DNA from: Microvirga lotononidis
GTDB lineage: Bacteria; Pseudomonadota; Alphaproteobacteria; Rhizobiales; Beijerinckiaceae
Assembly (NCBI RefSeq): GCF_034627025.1
Contig: NZ_CP141050.1
Coordinates: 935,001-999,000 of the forward strand
Length of the DNA: 64,000 nucleotides
Reading direction: 5' to 3'
Under the pieces are notes generated by a model, which saw nothing but the letters and a program-made list of their open reading frames with translations, had not been told where the DNA came from and ran no database searches. Made by a program: the position numbers and the translations under genes. This document shows, in pieces, positions 34,563 through 43,997 of the stretch; the stretch's first letter is position 1, and each line of letters begins with the position of its first letter.

Positions 34563-35142
34563 ATGGCTGGGTGGAAGTAGTGCCCATCTGTGACACAGCA
34601 AGGGCCAGTCGCTATGATCACTGGTTGATCGTGACAGAGGAAAGCTCAGTCTGCGAACTGGGATGGCACCAAGGCCAGCCTCGATCTGGAATCGAAATTC
34701 CCGGCGCTTTCGGAACGTCCGGTTCAACCACGATGGCTGCCATCGGGCATAGGTCTCAGGCGTGCCACTACCAGCCCTTCCCGCCTCCCTGCTTTTTATG
34801 CTCTTGCGAGCGTAGCTGCCGTCCTGATGCGCCGCAGCCCCCAAGGCCTCGGACCCCTTCCTCCCAAGGCCATCACCGTGTTGGAGCTCGGTATTCGCAT
34901 AAGCTCCATTGTGGAACGGTTCAAAGGATCAATCGGCTGGCCCTGGCTACCACGTTATCAGAACCCCCGAAGGACAGATGGCCGCCAGGGCCACAGATCA
35001 GCCACACAGAGTGGGGTAGCCTTGGCTCAGATGGGCTCAGAGCCTTGCAAGCGGCCCAGCGTGGGGACACTGGCTGGTCGTCGCCAGCCATCGGGCTGTC
35101 CCCCATCGCTGCCGGGGAGTTATCAGGGACAGGAGAGGTGCC
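34563..35142. other. Intergenic stretch with nothing recognisable
   Basis: Long frames at 34571-35341 and 34827-35423 are GC-skew artefacts overlapping the DUF6894 gene in other phases. The end (35122-35140) holds GGGACAGGAGAGG, the ribosome binding site for the next gene. Confidence 0.35.
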
Positions 35143-35385
35143 ATGCCGCGCTTCTACTTCGATGTTCGTCAGGGATCCAACCTCATTCCCGATCCCGAGG
35201 GCTTCGAGTGCGCCAGCCTGGAGGCGGCCGAGCACGAGGCGATGCAAACCGCGCTCCAGCTGGGACGGGATGCCCTGGCCCACAGCCGGCATCTCAGTGT
35301 CGAGGTCAAGAACGAGCGATACCAGCCGGTGCTGGCTGTGACGATTGGCCTGACGATCGAGCGCCTGGCGCCGTGGCTGGGGTAA
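35143..35385 (+). CDS. DUF6894 family small protein
   Basis: 80 residues. MPRFYFDVRQGSNLIPDPEG, FECASLEAAEHEAMQTALQL, and LSVEVKNERYQPVLAVTIGL. A textbook member: aromatic first strand, PDPEG turn, EAAxxEA helix, last strand. AGGAGAGG seven bases before ATG. It precedes the Crp/Fnr gene on the same strand by 82 bases, so co-transcription is possible. Confidence 0.82.
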   Translation: MPRFYFDVRQGSNLIPDPEGFECASLEAAEHEAMQTALQLGRDALAHSRHLSVEVKNERYQPVLAVTIGLTIERLAPWLG

Positions 35386-35467
35386 CCATTATTAGGACCC
35401 TCTTTTCGGCTCAGCCCCACTGAGCCGGTTAGCGGGCATCCGCGTTGTATCAGGGGCTGCGAATGAG

Positions 35468-36214
35468 GTGCTTGCCATGGTCCACGCCCCGAAAGCCGAT
35501 CATCGCAAGAACTGGCTCCTGGCCGCGGTGGCGCCGGAGGACTGTGCGGCTCTGGAGCCGCACCTGGAGCTGGTCCAGCTGCCGCGTGGGCAGATCCTGT
35601 ATGAGCCCGGCGCTGTCATGCACCACATCTACTTCCCGCATGAGGCGGTCATCTCGCTGGTGAACCTCATGGAGGACGGCGGCCTCGTCGAGGTGGGGGT
35701 GTTCGGGCGCGAGGGCGCTTCGAGCCTGAATGGCGCCTTGGCCACCCGTGAGGCCTTCGGCCGCTACGTGGTGCAGATGCCCGGCACCGCTTCGCGCATC
35801 GGCTTCCGCTACCTGGACGAGGTGCGCAGCACCAGCCCCAGGCTGCTGCAGGTGCTGACCAACTATGGCGAAGCGCTGCTGGCCCATACCTTTCAGACCG
35901 TCTCGTGCAATGCCGTGCATGGCATCGAAGCGCGCTGCTGTCGGTGGATCCTGAGCATGGACGACCGGGCGGATGGGCATGTCCTGCCACTGACCCACGA
36001 GTTCCTGGCCGAGATGCTGGGCGTGCAACGCTCCAGTGTAAGCGTGGTGACCCGCACCCTGCAAATGGCGGGGCTCATTCAGCAGGGGCGCGGGAGCATC
36101 ACGGTGACGGACCGGGCCGGCCTCGAAGAGACGGTGTGCGAGTGCTACGGCAAGATCCGGAGTATCTACCAGCGCCTTCTGCCCGGCACCTTCTCAAAGG
36201 CTTTGTCCAAATAG
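35468..36214 (+). CDS. Crp/Fnr-family transcription regulator
   Basis: 248 residues: a cyclic-nucleotide-binding-like sensor domain (LPRGQILYEPGAVMHHIYFP, VEVGVFGREGASSLNGALA) and a C-terminal winged helix (LTHEFLAEMLGVQRSSVSVV, TRTLQMAGLIQQGRGSITVT). There are no N-terminal Fe-S cysteines, and the cAMP-binding arginine motif is not canonical, so the ligand is unknown. A similar but broken gene lies at 53392-53517. Start ATG 35468; an ATG at 35477 is possible. Confidence 0.88.
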   Translation: MLAMVHAPKADHRKNWLLAAVAPEDCAALEPHLELVQLPRGQILYEPGAVMHHIYFPHEAVISLVNLMEDGGLVEVGVFGREGASSLNGALATREAFGRYVVQMPGTASRIGFRYLDEVRSTSPRLLQVLTNYGEALLAHTFQTVSCNAVHGIEARCCRWILSMDDRADGHVLPLTHEFLAEMLGVQRSSVSVVTRTLQMAGLIQQGRGSITVTDRAGLEETVCECYGKIRSIYQRLLPGTFSKALSK

Positions 36215-36331
36215 CACCCCGTCCCCGGCCGACCACGCAATTGCGCATAATTCCCGTATGGAACCAAGACCTTGATATCGTTAGCTGATTTTGCCTTGTT
36301 GATGTTCAGTCTTAAAGAAGGTCGAAGTCGT

Positions 36332-36685
36332 TCATGCACGAAGGATCTTGTCTATCGCTTTGCCCTTGGCCAGCTCATCAATCATTTTGTCTAAGTATCG
36401 GATTTCCCGCATGGTCGGTTCTTCGATGCTCTCGATTCTGACACCGCAGACGACTCCGGTGATCATTGCCCGCGACGGATTCATCCGAGGTGCTTGGGCG
36501 AAGAAGTCTTCATAACTTGTTTGCCTCTCAAGCTGCTCTTCGAGGGCATCTTGCGAGTATCCGGTCAGCCAGAAAATGACCTCGTCAACTTCGGCCTTCG
36601 TGCGCCCCTTCTTCCCCGCCTTGGCGACCAGGAGAGGATACACTTTGGAAAAGCTCGTTGCATAGATGCGATGCTTTACCATCAC
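36332..36685 (-). CDS. DUF2200 family protein
   Basis: 117 residues. [60 protein letters not shown], and [20 protein letters not shown] match DUF2200 along its full length. The family is widespread, cytoplasmic and of unknown role, sometimes linked to growth or stress. Start ATG 36685 (MMVKHRIY); the second Met is equally possible. Confidence 0.85.
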   Translation of the reverse strand: MMVKHRIYATSFSKVYPLLVAKAGKKGRTKAEVDEVIFWLTGYSQDALEEQLERQTSYEDFFAQAPRMNPSRAMITGVVCGVRIESIEEPTMREIRYLDKMIDELAKGKAIDKILRA

Positions 36686-36914
36686 AGGTCACTCTTCGCC
36701 CTTGTTATCGTACTGCGCTCGGCTGAGCTCTTGGCGAGCCCATGAGCATTCCTCCAGGCCCAAAGATATAGCAATGGCTATATCACACCTAATCGGAATC
36801 GGATCTTCTAGGGTCTCCGGCACGGCTGCTTTGTGAAATCCCGATCCAAGGGCTGCGTATATGCAACCTCTAGAATGTCTACAGCATCCAAGCCCCGATG
36901 CGGAGAGCCTTCGG

Positions 36915-37140
36915 GGTGACCCGCGGCAACGCTGAGAACGTACCTCGATTGCTGGGAAACTTCCCCGATCGAATGTCACGATCGTGCGGCTGGCGGATGG
37001 CGAGCGGAAGTTGCTGCAAATGCGGTGGGGCTTCCCCCCTCCCCCGAAGCTCGACAACCATCCAATGACGAAAGTGCGCGACGTGTCCGCGCCGGACTGG
37101 CGCGTGGCTCAAGCACACGCTCCTACCATATTTCATACTC
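36915..37140 (+). pseudogene. SRAP/YedK (HMCES-like) relic
   Basis: One frame reads VTRGNAENVPRLLGNFPDR, and after a frameshift the next reads VTIVRLADGERKLLQMRWGF, then KLDNHPMTKVRDVSAPDWR. These are internal blocks of SRAP proteins, which shield abasic sites in single-stranded DNA through an N-terminal cysteine. The catalytic N-terminus is gone, and a stop follows at about 37138. A decayed gene. Confidence 0.6.
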
Positions 37141-37626
37141 TGTAGCCATGTGTGGTTAGGCTTGGAACAACAGCTCAATGACACAATCAGCGAGAACGGT
37201 TCGGTGACCTCCCTGACAAGGAGGTGAGGACTGCCTTCACAATACGAGGCGAGGCGATACTCGCGTCAATCAGGTACGTATATAAAGCTGCTGCGTTGAT
37301 TTGCTGGACTGGTCTCGACAGCGCGTTTCTCACGCGGGCGCTTGGATGAGGAGCGCATCTCCTCTCCAGCAGGGATTTCGGCGTGAATGACGATCTGAAA
37401 TCCGAAACCAGACCCCATTCGGCCTTTTAGCTCAATCCAGAGGTCGGCTTTTGGGCTCCTGTTCCTGCTACGTATCCCATGAGCGCTCTAACGGCACAGT
37501 TCTTGTGTGGCCCCGGACGGACCAGAAATAGGTCCGTGTAACCGTTCCTTAGCCACGTCTGCTAAACCGGCGTTAGTCAGCCATTCGCGACACTCAAGCC
37601 CCTCACTCGCACCCAGGAGCCATCCG
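37141..37626. other. Intergenic stretch with nothing recognisable
   Basis: No credible coding frame. The ribosome binding site CCCAGGAG for the next gene is at 37612-37619. Confidence 0.35.
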
Positions 37627-38133
37627 ATGAATGTTCGTCTCAGTGCCGTAACCCTGCTCACCGGGTTAGCTTTTGCTGCTCCTGCCCATGCCGAAGTCGA
37701 CCTCCTCAACCCTGAGCAGCTCGTGGATGCCTATGAGAGCGAAACAGCTGCTCTCATCGCCTTGGATCTCGCGCTGCTTCAGGGCCCCGCGTCTTTCGCA
37801 CCTTCTGAGGCCGCTCAGCCTGTATCCGTGGCTGATGCGTCAAACGGTAATCTGGTGGAACTCCGCTCCGAACCAGCCGCTCCGGCCGATCTGGTCAGCG
37901 GCACACCTTCTGAGAAGCAGGAAGAGGCATCTCTTGCACCTGAGCTCTTCCTTGACCTTAACGAGGGCGAGACCTTTGCATGGATAGCCACTGATCTTGC
38001 GCCCACCCGAGAGCTGACGACTGGCACGATCGCGAACGACAGTGCAGGAACAGCGCCTCTCTCGGACGATCAGCTCAACATCCAGTCTCTCACGGATGAC
38101 GCACTGCCGTTTGAGGAGTATCAGCTCCCGTAG
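37627..38133 (+). CDS. Exported acidic hypothetical protein
   Basis: 168 residues from ATG 37627, with AGGAG upstream. Signal peptide (MNVRLSAVTLLTGLAFAAPA, ending AHAE). The mature part is acidic, with a repeated pattern ESETAALIALDLAL and EGETFAWIATDLA. Not recognised. It may be periplasmic and mostly disordered. Confidence 0.65.
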   Translation: MNVRLSAVTLLTGLAFAAPAHAEVDLLNPEQLVDAYESETAALIALDLALLQGPASFAPSEAAQPVSVADASNGNLVELRSEPAAPADLVSGTPSEKQEEASLAPELFLDLNEGETFAWIATDLAPTRELTTGTIANDSAGTAPLSDDQLNIQSLTDDALPFEEYQLP

Positions 38134-38190
38134 ATCCTCTGAGCTTCAGCCAGCGCGGACTTCGGATGGAAAGCAGTGTCCCTGAGAGAG

Positions 38191-38265
38191 CTATCGAAGC
38201 CCGAGGACAGAGAGGATCGCAAGGACGACAACGATGGCTCCGATAATCCAGATAATGCGGTTCAC
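38191..38265 (-). CDS. Tiny membrane peptide, 24 residues
   Basis: GTG 38265 sits five bases after a strong GGAGGAGAG. Product MNRIIWIIGAIVVVLAILSV followed by LGLR: one membrane helix with a basic end. Too short for gene finders, but the ribosome binding site is among the strongest in the window. Confidence 0.6.
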   Translation of the reverse strand: MNRIIWIIGAIVVVLAILSVLGLR

Positions 38266-38898
38266 TGATACTCTCCTCCGTCCAATCGCAAGCTCCAACG
38301 CTCTTACGCTGTGGGCGGTTCCTCGCTTGGGACTTTCTGGGATCAGAGCAAAATTTGCTCTCAAAGACACGATAAGGTCGAACGGATTGGCACCTCATTG
38401 CGACGAGCCTTCAGAATCGGCCTGCAAATTAAAGCCAGATTGTCAATCGGATTAGAACGGTTGGCCCCCTGCGTACAGGCGCAACCGGTTGAAGAATCGA
38501 GATAAGCAGTCCTAACAGAGGTATTACGATCAGCGCCGGCCGTGACCGTCTCGATGCGAAGAAGGTTACAAGCCAATCAACGGTTTACGCTCAGGACTTG
38601 AGGTGGTCTGAGTTCAACGCCGAATGACAGGTATACCTGCGCTGGGTTCCTTCGAGCTGTAGGCCAACCTTCTCATAAAGGCGGATGGCCCAGTGTTATT
38701 CTTGAGAGCGCACGGGTCAGCACGAACAATGCAGCGATCCAGCGTGCTGTGGGCGTGATGCTTGCACGGGCCGCGGAAGTCTCGGCCCGGATACAGCCTC
38801 CCGGCAGCCGGCGTGGTGAACACACAGGCCTTACCGGCGCAGAACCCATGTAGCGAATAGGCTCTGCCCGACCTCCCCGAGTCAGGCGACAGATTGAC
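38266..38898. other. Intergenic stretch with nothing recognisable
   Basis: Short frames on both strands without start signals or family features. Ends at the stop of marR. Confidence 0.35.
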
Positions 38899-39345
38899 TC
38901 AGGAGAGGGCCTTCAGCGCTCCTCGTAAATCAGCAGGCTGCCTATCTGCCAAGCAGGCCTCAACGTTGTCATGGGTTTCGCACCAGATCGGGATGGCGGC
39001 GGCGAGGGTTTCCCGGCCTTTGTCGGTGAGGCTCAGGAGGCGGTTGCGGCGGTCGTCCGGGTCCTTGGCGATGGCGATCAGGCCGTCGCGCTCCAGCGGC
39101 TTCAGGGCGGCGGTCAGGGTGGTCCGGTCCATGGCGAGCAGCTGCGCCACCGGGGCGATGGAGGGCGGCGCGGGACGGTTGAGGGCGTTCAGCAGGGAGA
39201 ATTGTCCGGACGTGAGCCCCACCGGCCGCAGCGCCTCGTCGAACAGGCGCGCCAGGGTGCGGGCAGCCCTTTGGACATGCAGGCACAGGCAGGTGTCGCG
39301 CACCAGATGGGTGGTTTCGTAGGGAACGCCTCGGGGGTTTGACAT
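38899..39345 (-). CDS. MarR-family transcription repressor
   Basis: 148 residues. The winged-helix core is clear: VGLTSGQFSLLNALNRPAPP, VAQLLAMDRTTLTAALKPLE, then RDGLIAIAKDPDDRRNRLLS and LTDKGRETLAAA, which is the MarR wing. Cysteines near the N-terminus (DTCLCLHVQRAART) could sense oxidants, by analogy with OhrR-type members. Divergent from the DUF1428 operon, with a perfect palindrome in the gap. Confidence 0.9.
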   Translation of the reverse strand: MSNPRGVPYETTHLVRDTCLCLHVQRAARTLARLFDEALRPVGLTSGQFSLLNALNRPAPPSIAPVAQLLAMDRTTLTAALKPLERDGLIAIAKDPDDRRNRLLSLTDKGRETLAAAIPIWCETHDNVEACLADRQPADLRGALKALS

Positions 39346-39356
39346 GGCTCTATTAT

Positions 39357-39368
39357 GTTGATATCAAC
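39357..39368. promoter_or_regulatory. MarR operator palindrome
   Basis: GTTGATATCAAC, a perfect 12-bp palindrome 12 bases before the marR start and about 85 bases before the DUF1428 start. Length and location are typical of an autoregulated MarR pair. Confidence 0.7.
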
Positions 39369-39450
39369 TTATTTGTCAAGGAGAACAGGCGCGTCAGGCG
39401 CCGCGCGACCGCACTCGCTCGATTTAGGCAACCCCCAAGGGAGATACGCG

Positions 39451-40173
39451 ATGAAATATGTCGATGGCTTCGTGCTCGCCGTGCCGGCGGACAAGAAGGA
39501 CGAGTACCGCAGGCACGCCGCCGAGGCCGCGCCCCTGTTCAAGGAGTTCGGCGCGACCCGCATGGTGGAGTGCTGGGGCGACGACGTGCCGAACGGCAAG
39601 GTCACGGATTTCCGACGCGCCGTGGACGCCAAGGACGATGAAACCGTGGTGTTCAGCTGGATCGAGTATCCGTCGAAGGAAGCCCGGGACGCGGCCAACG
39701 AGAAGATCATGACCGATCCGCGCATGCAGACCATGGGCGAGATGATGCCCTTCGACGGCAAGCGCATGATCTTCGGCGGCTTCGATACTATTGTCGATGA
39801 GCGTGGCTCGGGCACGCCCGGCTACACCGATGGCTTTGTCGTGCCGGTTCCGTCGGAGAAGAAGGAGGACTACCAGGCTTTGGCCCAGCGTATGGCCGGC
39901 AAGTTTAAGGAGTACGGTGCGATCCGGGTGCTCGAGGCCTGGGGGGACGACGTGCCGAACGGCGAAGTAACCGACTACTGGCGGGCTGTGCAGGCCCAGG
40001 ACGGGGAAGAGGTCGTCTATTCCTACATTCAATGGCCCGACAAGGCGACCCGGGATGCGGGCTGGGCCAGGATGATGGCCGAGGGTCCTGAGCAGAACAC
40101 TCCAATGCCGTTCGACGGCAAGCGCATGTTCTGGGGCGGCTTCCGCCCGATCCTCGACACGGCGGCGGAGTAG
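39451..40173 (+). CDS. Tandem DUF1428 protein
   Basis: 240 residues from ATG 39451 (MKYVDGFVLAVPADKKDEYR). Two DUF1428 copies lie in tandem. The first runs about 1-115, with VECWGDDVPNGKVTDFRRAV and PFDGKRMIFGGFD. The second runs about 125-240, with LEAWGDDVPNGEVTDYWRAV and PFDGKRMFWGGFR. DUF1428 is a ferredoxin-like alpha/beta fold normally encoded as one domain of about 115 residues. First gene of the marR-controlled operon. Enzyme activity unknown. Confidence 0.85.
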   Translation: MKYVDGFVLAVPADKKDEYRRHAAEAAPLFKEFGATRMVECWGDDVPNGKVTDFRRAVDAKDDETVVFSWIEYPSKEARDAANEKIMTDPRMQTMGEMMPFDGKRMIFGGFDTIVDERGSGTPGYTDGFVVPVPSEKKEDYQALAQRMAGKFKEYGAIRVLEAWGDDVPNGEVTDYWRAVQAQDGEEVVYSYIQWPDKATRDAGWARMMAEGPEQNTPMPFDGKRMFWGGFRPILDTAAE

Positions 40174-40178
40174 GGACG

Positions 40179-40973
40179 ATGGCCAATCCTGCAGGCAGCT
40201 TCATCTGGTATGAGCTGATGACCCCTGACCCGGCCGGGTCCAAGCGCTTCTACGACGCGGTCGTCGCGGGCTGGACCATTGAGGCGCAGCCGTCCGGCGA
40301 AATGGACTACCGGATGATTGCCCGAAGCGATGGCGGCAACAGCGGCGGGGTGTTGCGGCTGACAGAGGAGATGCAGCGGCATGGCGCGCGGCCGTGCTGG
40401 CTCGGTTACCTCGGCGTCCCCGATGTCGAAGCGGCGGTCGCCCGGGTCGAGGAGGACGGTGGGCGGACACTGATGCCGGGCCGCGACATCCGCGGCGTCG
40501 GGCGCATCGCCATGGTGACCGATCCGGACGGCGCGCCCTTCTACCTGATGACACCAATCGCGCCCGCCGATCGGCCTGATGTGGAGAGCGACGTCTTCTC
40601 CGTCGATCGTCCGCAGCACGTCCGCTGGAACGAGTTGCAGGCAAGCGACCCGGATCGGTCGGTCGCCTTCTACACCCGGCATTTTGGCTGGCGGCAGGAG
40701 GGCGACATGGATATGGGCGACTTCGGCTCCTACCGCTTCCTCTACCAGGGCGAGACCATGATCGGCGCCATCATGCCGAGGATGCCGCAGGTGCCCCAGG
40801 CTGCGTGGACCTTCTATATCGGAGTCGGCGACATCGACCGGGCGGCGGACGCCGCGCGGGCCGGCGGGGGCACGGTCCTTCACGGCCCCAGCGAAATCCC
40901 GGGCGGCGAGTATGCGCTGACCGCTGTTGATCCCCAGGGCGCCGTCTTTGGACTGGTCGGCCCACGTCAGTAA
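40179..40973 (+). CDS. VOC-family protein, two glyoxalase-like domains
   Basis: 264 residues. Two vicinal-oxygen-chelate modules: residues 1-130 ([20 protein letters not shown] through [14 protein letters not shown]) and 145-264 ([20 protein letters not shown] through [15 protein letters not shown]). The family binds a divalent metal and acts on small electrophiles, aromatics or antibiotics. Starts 5 bases after the DUF1428 stop, so co-translated. Confidence 0.88.
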   Translation: MANPAGSFIWYELMTPDPAGSKRFYDAVVAGWTIEAQPSGEMDYRMIARSDGGNSGGVLRLTEEMQRHGARPCWLGYLGVPDVEAAVARVEEDGGRTLMPGRDIRGVGRIAMVTDPDGAPFYLMTPIAPADRPDVESDVFSVDRPQHVRWNELQASDPDRSVAFYTRHFGWRQEGDMDMGDFGSYRFLYQGETMIGAIMPRMPQVPQAAWTFYIGVGDIDRAADAARAGGGTVLHGPSEIPGGEYALTAVDPQGAVFGLVGPRQ

Positions 40974-40984
40974 GGAGAAATATC

Positions 40985-41485
40985 GTGACCAGCGACAAGC
41001 TCATGACCTGCCTGTGGTTCGATCACGGGGAGGCCCGTAAGGCTGCGGAGTTCTACGCCGCAACCTTCCCCAACAGCAGTGTCGGCGCTCCTATGCGCGC
41101 CCCGTCAGAGTTTCCGGGTGGGACAGAGGGCACCGAACTCACGGTCGAGTTTACCGTGCTCGGCCGGCGGTTCATCGGCCTGAACGGCGGGCCCAATTTC
41201 AAGGCCAATGAGGCGGTCAGCTTCATGGTCCTGACCGAGGATCAGGAAGAGACGGACCGTTATTGGAACGCGATCGTCAGCAATGGCGGGCAGGAAAGCG
41301 CCTGCGGCTGGTGCAAGGATCGCTGGGGCTTCTCGTGGCAGATCACACCCCGGGCGCTGCTGCGGGCCAACAGCAATCCTGACAAGGCGGCCGCCAGGCG
41401 AGCGTTCGAAGCAATGATGACGATGCGCAAGATCGACATCGCCCGGATCGAGGCTGCGGAGCGTGGAGGTGCCGTCGATGCGTAA
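40985..41485 (+). CDS. PhnB-like VOC-family protein
   Basis: 166 residues, GTG start after [48 protein letters not shown], and [20 protein letters not shown] match the PhnB/3-demethylubiquinone-methyltransferase-like VOC group. Ligand unknown. The stop overlaps the next start. Confidence 0.87.
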   Translation: MTSDKLMTCLWFDHGEARKAAEFYAATFPNSSVGAPMRAPSEFPGGTEGTELTVEFTVLGRRFIGLNGGPNFKANEAVSFMVLTEDQEETDRYWNAIVSNGGQESACGWCKDRWGFSWQITPRALLRANSNPDKAAARRAFEAMMTMRKIDIARIEAAERGGAVDA

Positions 41486-42143
41486 AATCATCGGCTCCCT
41501 GTTCCAGTCGCTCGACGGCGTGATCCAGGCACCAGGCGGGCCGGAGGAGGACCAGACCGGCTTTACGCACGGCGGCTGGGTGTTCCCCTATTTCGATGAC
41601 ACGCTGGACGAGCCGATGGGGCGGCTGCTGGGCGGCAGCTATGAGCTGCTGCTTGGCCGGCGAACCTACGAGATCTTCGCCGCTTATTGGCCGCACAACG
41701 GCGACCAGCCGATTGGCGAGACGTTCAATGCCGTCCGAAAACATGTTGTGACGTCATCCGACCGGCCGCTGACGTGGAACAACAGCCAGCGCCTCGCTGG
41801 CGATCCCACTGATGCTGTCGCGTGCCTCAAGGCCAGCGATGGACCGGACCTGCTGATCCAGGGTAGCAGCATGCTCTACCAGGCGCTGCTTCCCGCCGGC
41901 CTTGTCGATCAGCTGGCATTGATCACCTTCCCGGTCATGCTTGGGCGCGGCAAGCGCTGGTATTCGGGCGATCCGGCGACAGCCCGTTCATGGACGTTGG
42001 TTGAGCAGGCACACTCGCCGAAAGGCGTCCACTTCGCATCGTTTGTGCGTGATGGAGAGGTTCGCACCGGCAGTTTTGCCACAAAACCCCCAAGCGATGC
42101 CGAACTGGCGCTCCGTCAGCGCCAAGCGGAAGGTCGCTGGTGA
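41478..42143 (+). CDS. Dihydrofolate-reductase-like (RibD C-terminal) protein
   Basis: 221 residues from ATG 41478, overlapping the previous gene by 8 bases. [50 protein letters not shown], and [20 protein letters not shown] follow the RibD C-terminal/DHFR-fold pattern with its NADPH-binding LLxGRRTY. Small reductases of this kind often sit in stress or detoxification operons next to VOC proteins, as here. Confidence 0.9.
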   Translation: MRKIIGSLFQSLDGVIQAPGGPEEDQTGFTHGGWVFPYFDDTLDEPMGRLLGGSYELLLGRRTYEIFAAYWPHNGDQPIGETFNAVRKHVVTSSDRPLTWNNSQRLAGDPTDAVACLKASDGPDLLIQGSSMLYQALLPAGLVDQLALITFPVMLGRGKRWYSGDPATARSWTLVEQAHSPKGVHFASFVRDGEVRTGSFATKPPSDAELALRQRQAEGRW

Positions 42144-42320
42144 ACCTGCGGCTCTTCGGCCAGCCATTCAGGAGAAGGCGCTGATCGCGCTATCTGCAGA
42201 CGAGACATGTCCAAGTGCCGTATACTTGGTCCCAGCACCCGGAGGACGGCGGCGAGCTGCGCCGCCGTCAGCCGTTCAAACAATTCCCCTGCTCGTCGGC
42301 GGTGATCGCTGCGGACTCGC

Positions 42321-42782
42321 TCATGACTTCAACTGAGCTTGTGGTCGATGCATGGCTGCACAAGCGGTTGCCAGCAGGGCGCCGAAGACAATGATGGCGC
42401 TGGCCAGGTGACCATACTCCCACTGCCGCCGGAGAGTTTCCCAATTGTCGGGGATTCGAGTCCAGTTGGCCGTGGCCTGATTGGCGGGTAACACCCAGAT
42501 GAAGAAGACGATGAGGCTCAGCAGAATGAGCCCTACCGAGCACAGCGCTGCCCGCGCGGCTCCAGGGTCGCGGCGCCACTCGGTCAGGGCGAGTGCGCTG
42601 TTGGCAACCAATGCCGCGGCGATCGGAATGCTGAACAGGGCCCACCCGGCGTAAATCTGCTGGACGGTAAAATAGGCGTCGCGGTCAAGGCCGATCTTGC
42701 CGGGCAGCTCGAGCAGGTGAGCCCCGCTGGGAAGGAGGATAAAGACGGTTAGCGCTAAGGCGATCATTCGGGGAAGCATCAC
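42321..42782 (-). CDS. Four-helix inner-membrane protein (DUF1772-like)
   Basis: 153 residues with four membrane segments: PRMIALALTVFILLPSGAHL, VQQIYAGWALFSIPIAAALV, ALCSVGLILLSLIVFFIWVL, and GHLASAIIVFGALLATACAA. The layout and the WVLPANQATANWTRIPDNWE loop resemble DUF1772-type proteins. Role unknown. One of three small membrane proteins in a row. Confidence 0.7.
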   Translation of the reverse strand: MMLPRMIALALTVFILLPSGAHLLELPGKIGLDRDAYFTVQQIYAGWALFSIPIAAALVANSALALTEWRRDPGAARAALCSVGLILLSLIVFFIWVLPANQATANWTRIPDNWETLRRQWEYGHLASAIIVFGALLATACAAMHRPQAQLKS

Positions 42783-42965
42783 TTCATCTCTCCTTGTCAG
42801 TGAATAAAAAAGAGAACCGCAGCGATGATGGCGGTGATGCTCCCAGCGCTCCGATCATCGACGTACGGGCCGTCACCGGACACAGCTGCCAGCTGACGTT
42901 CCGCGCCATACATCGCTTGTTCCGCCCCCCTCTCTGATCGAACTTGCCAGGAGAGGTGGGCCATC

Positions 42966-43376
42966 TCACAGGGTTGAGTTGACGACGCTCGTCGCGCCTC
43001 GGATCATCCGCACCTGCACACCAAGGCGGACGTAGACAATCGTGAACAGTGCGGCCCAGATCAGATCAATGGTGCCAAGGGACACGACGTCCAGTCCAAC
43101 GCGAGCCATGCTCCAGAGAATCCAGACAGGAATTCCGAAAGCCAGTTTCTCGATCACGCACGCGACCATTGCCGGTCTGAAGCGGACCGGGTCCGTCGAG
43201 ACGATGAGAAAAAGGATCTGCGCAGACAGCGCCGTGCCGACAAAGCCATAAAAATATTCAGGATGGGCAATCGGAACGGTCACGGCACCAATCTGTCTCT
43301 CCAAGAAATAGAAAGGGGTGAGCAGAACAATCCCGTAGAGACCGGCAAGTCGGAAGACCCATCGTGCAAATCTCAT
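42966..43376 (-). CDS. Small four-helix membrane protein
   Basis: 136 residues. Membrane segments at LAGLYGIVLLTPFYFL, FVGTALSAQILFLIVS, MVACVIEKLAFGIPVWILWS, and IDLIWAALFTIVYVRLG. Not assigned. Likely part of the cluster of small membrane proteins controlled by the nearby TetR. Confidence 0.65.
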   Translation of the reverse strand: MRFARWVFRLAGLYGIVLLTPFYFLERQIGAVTVPIAHPEYFYGFVGTALSAQILFLIVSTDPVRFRPAMVACVIEKLAFGIPVWILWSMARVGLDVVSLGTIDLIWAALFTIVYVRLGVQVRMIRGATSVVNSTL

Positions 43377-43535
43377 CGCTACCTCCTGGACCGGGCCGCT
43401 TCCAGCCTTTTTGCAGCCCTACAACTCGCGCCCATGCAGTGATGCTCTGTGGCGCGCGCCCTCACCTCTTCCCCTCCATGTCATCGAGCGGCTGAACCAA
43501 CGTCTCTGTCTTTCAACCGATGACTCGCATGAGAC

Positions 43536-43922
43536 TCACGCCCCTGGCTCGGTAAGCCCATAGAGGATCAAGCCGAGTGCTACTCCATAGACGATCCAGC
43601 CCGGGTGCCGGCCTCGGGTTGCCCAGAGATTGCCGAGGGCGGCGAACAGGTACGAGCTTCCCACCAGCAGACCCGCTGCCTGCCTTGCCTCCTGCCCTGA
43701 GAGGCAGGCGGCTGCGATCAGCAGGAGCCCGCCAATGAACCAGTTGAAGGTGCTGAACTGCAGCAGGATCGTCACCAGTTTTTGAACTGGCACGCTGATC
43801 CGGGCGGCCGTGAGCTCCCGGACGGGAGCGACAAGATGCGATTGGGTGAGCATCCCATGGATGACGGCACCAAAGCTGCCGATGAGCCCGGCCATCATAA
43901 GAGCTGCGTTGTGGCTGGTCAT
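43536..43922 (-). CDS. Small four-helix membrane protein under TetR control
   Basis: 128 residues from ATG 43922 (an in-frame ATG at 43928 is possible). Membrane segments AALMMAGLIGSFGAVIHGML, ILLQFSTFNWFIGGLLLIAA, LLVGSSYLFAALGNLWAT, and WIVYGVALGLILYGL. Divergent from tetR, with its start inside the large palindrome at 43921-43946, so the TetR protein almost surely represses it. No family name. Confidence 0.72.
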   Translation of the reverse strand: MTSHNAALMMAGLIGSFGAVIHGMLTQSHLVAPVRELTAARISVPVQKLVTILLQFSTFNWFIGGLLLIAAACLSGQEARQAAGLLVGSSYLFAALGNLWATRGRHPGWIVYGVALGLILYGLTEPGA

Positions 43923-43946
43923 GACCATACACCTCTGTATGGTCAT
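43921..43946. promoter_or_regulatory. TetR operator, 11-bp inverted repeat
   Basis: ATGACCATACA, 4 bases, TGTATGGTCAT: perfect arms. The TGTATGGT half recurs at the second site. It overlaps the start codon of the divergent membrane gene. Confidence 0.75.
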
Positions 43947-43974
43947 GACCATAATCCAACCGCTGGACGCGTCA

Positions 43975-43988
43975 ATACACATGTGTAT
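43975..43988. promoter_or_regulatory. Second TetR operator, 14-bp palindrome
   Basis: ATACACATGTGTAT is perfectly palindromic and ends 9 bases before the tetR ATG, fitting autorepression. Confidence 0.7.
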
Positions 43989-43997
43989 GGTGCAGCC

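Noticed and set aside
36689..37184. Minus-strand frames of 100-120 codons
   Set aside because: They are antisense to the SRAP relic on the plus strand.
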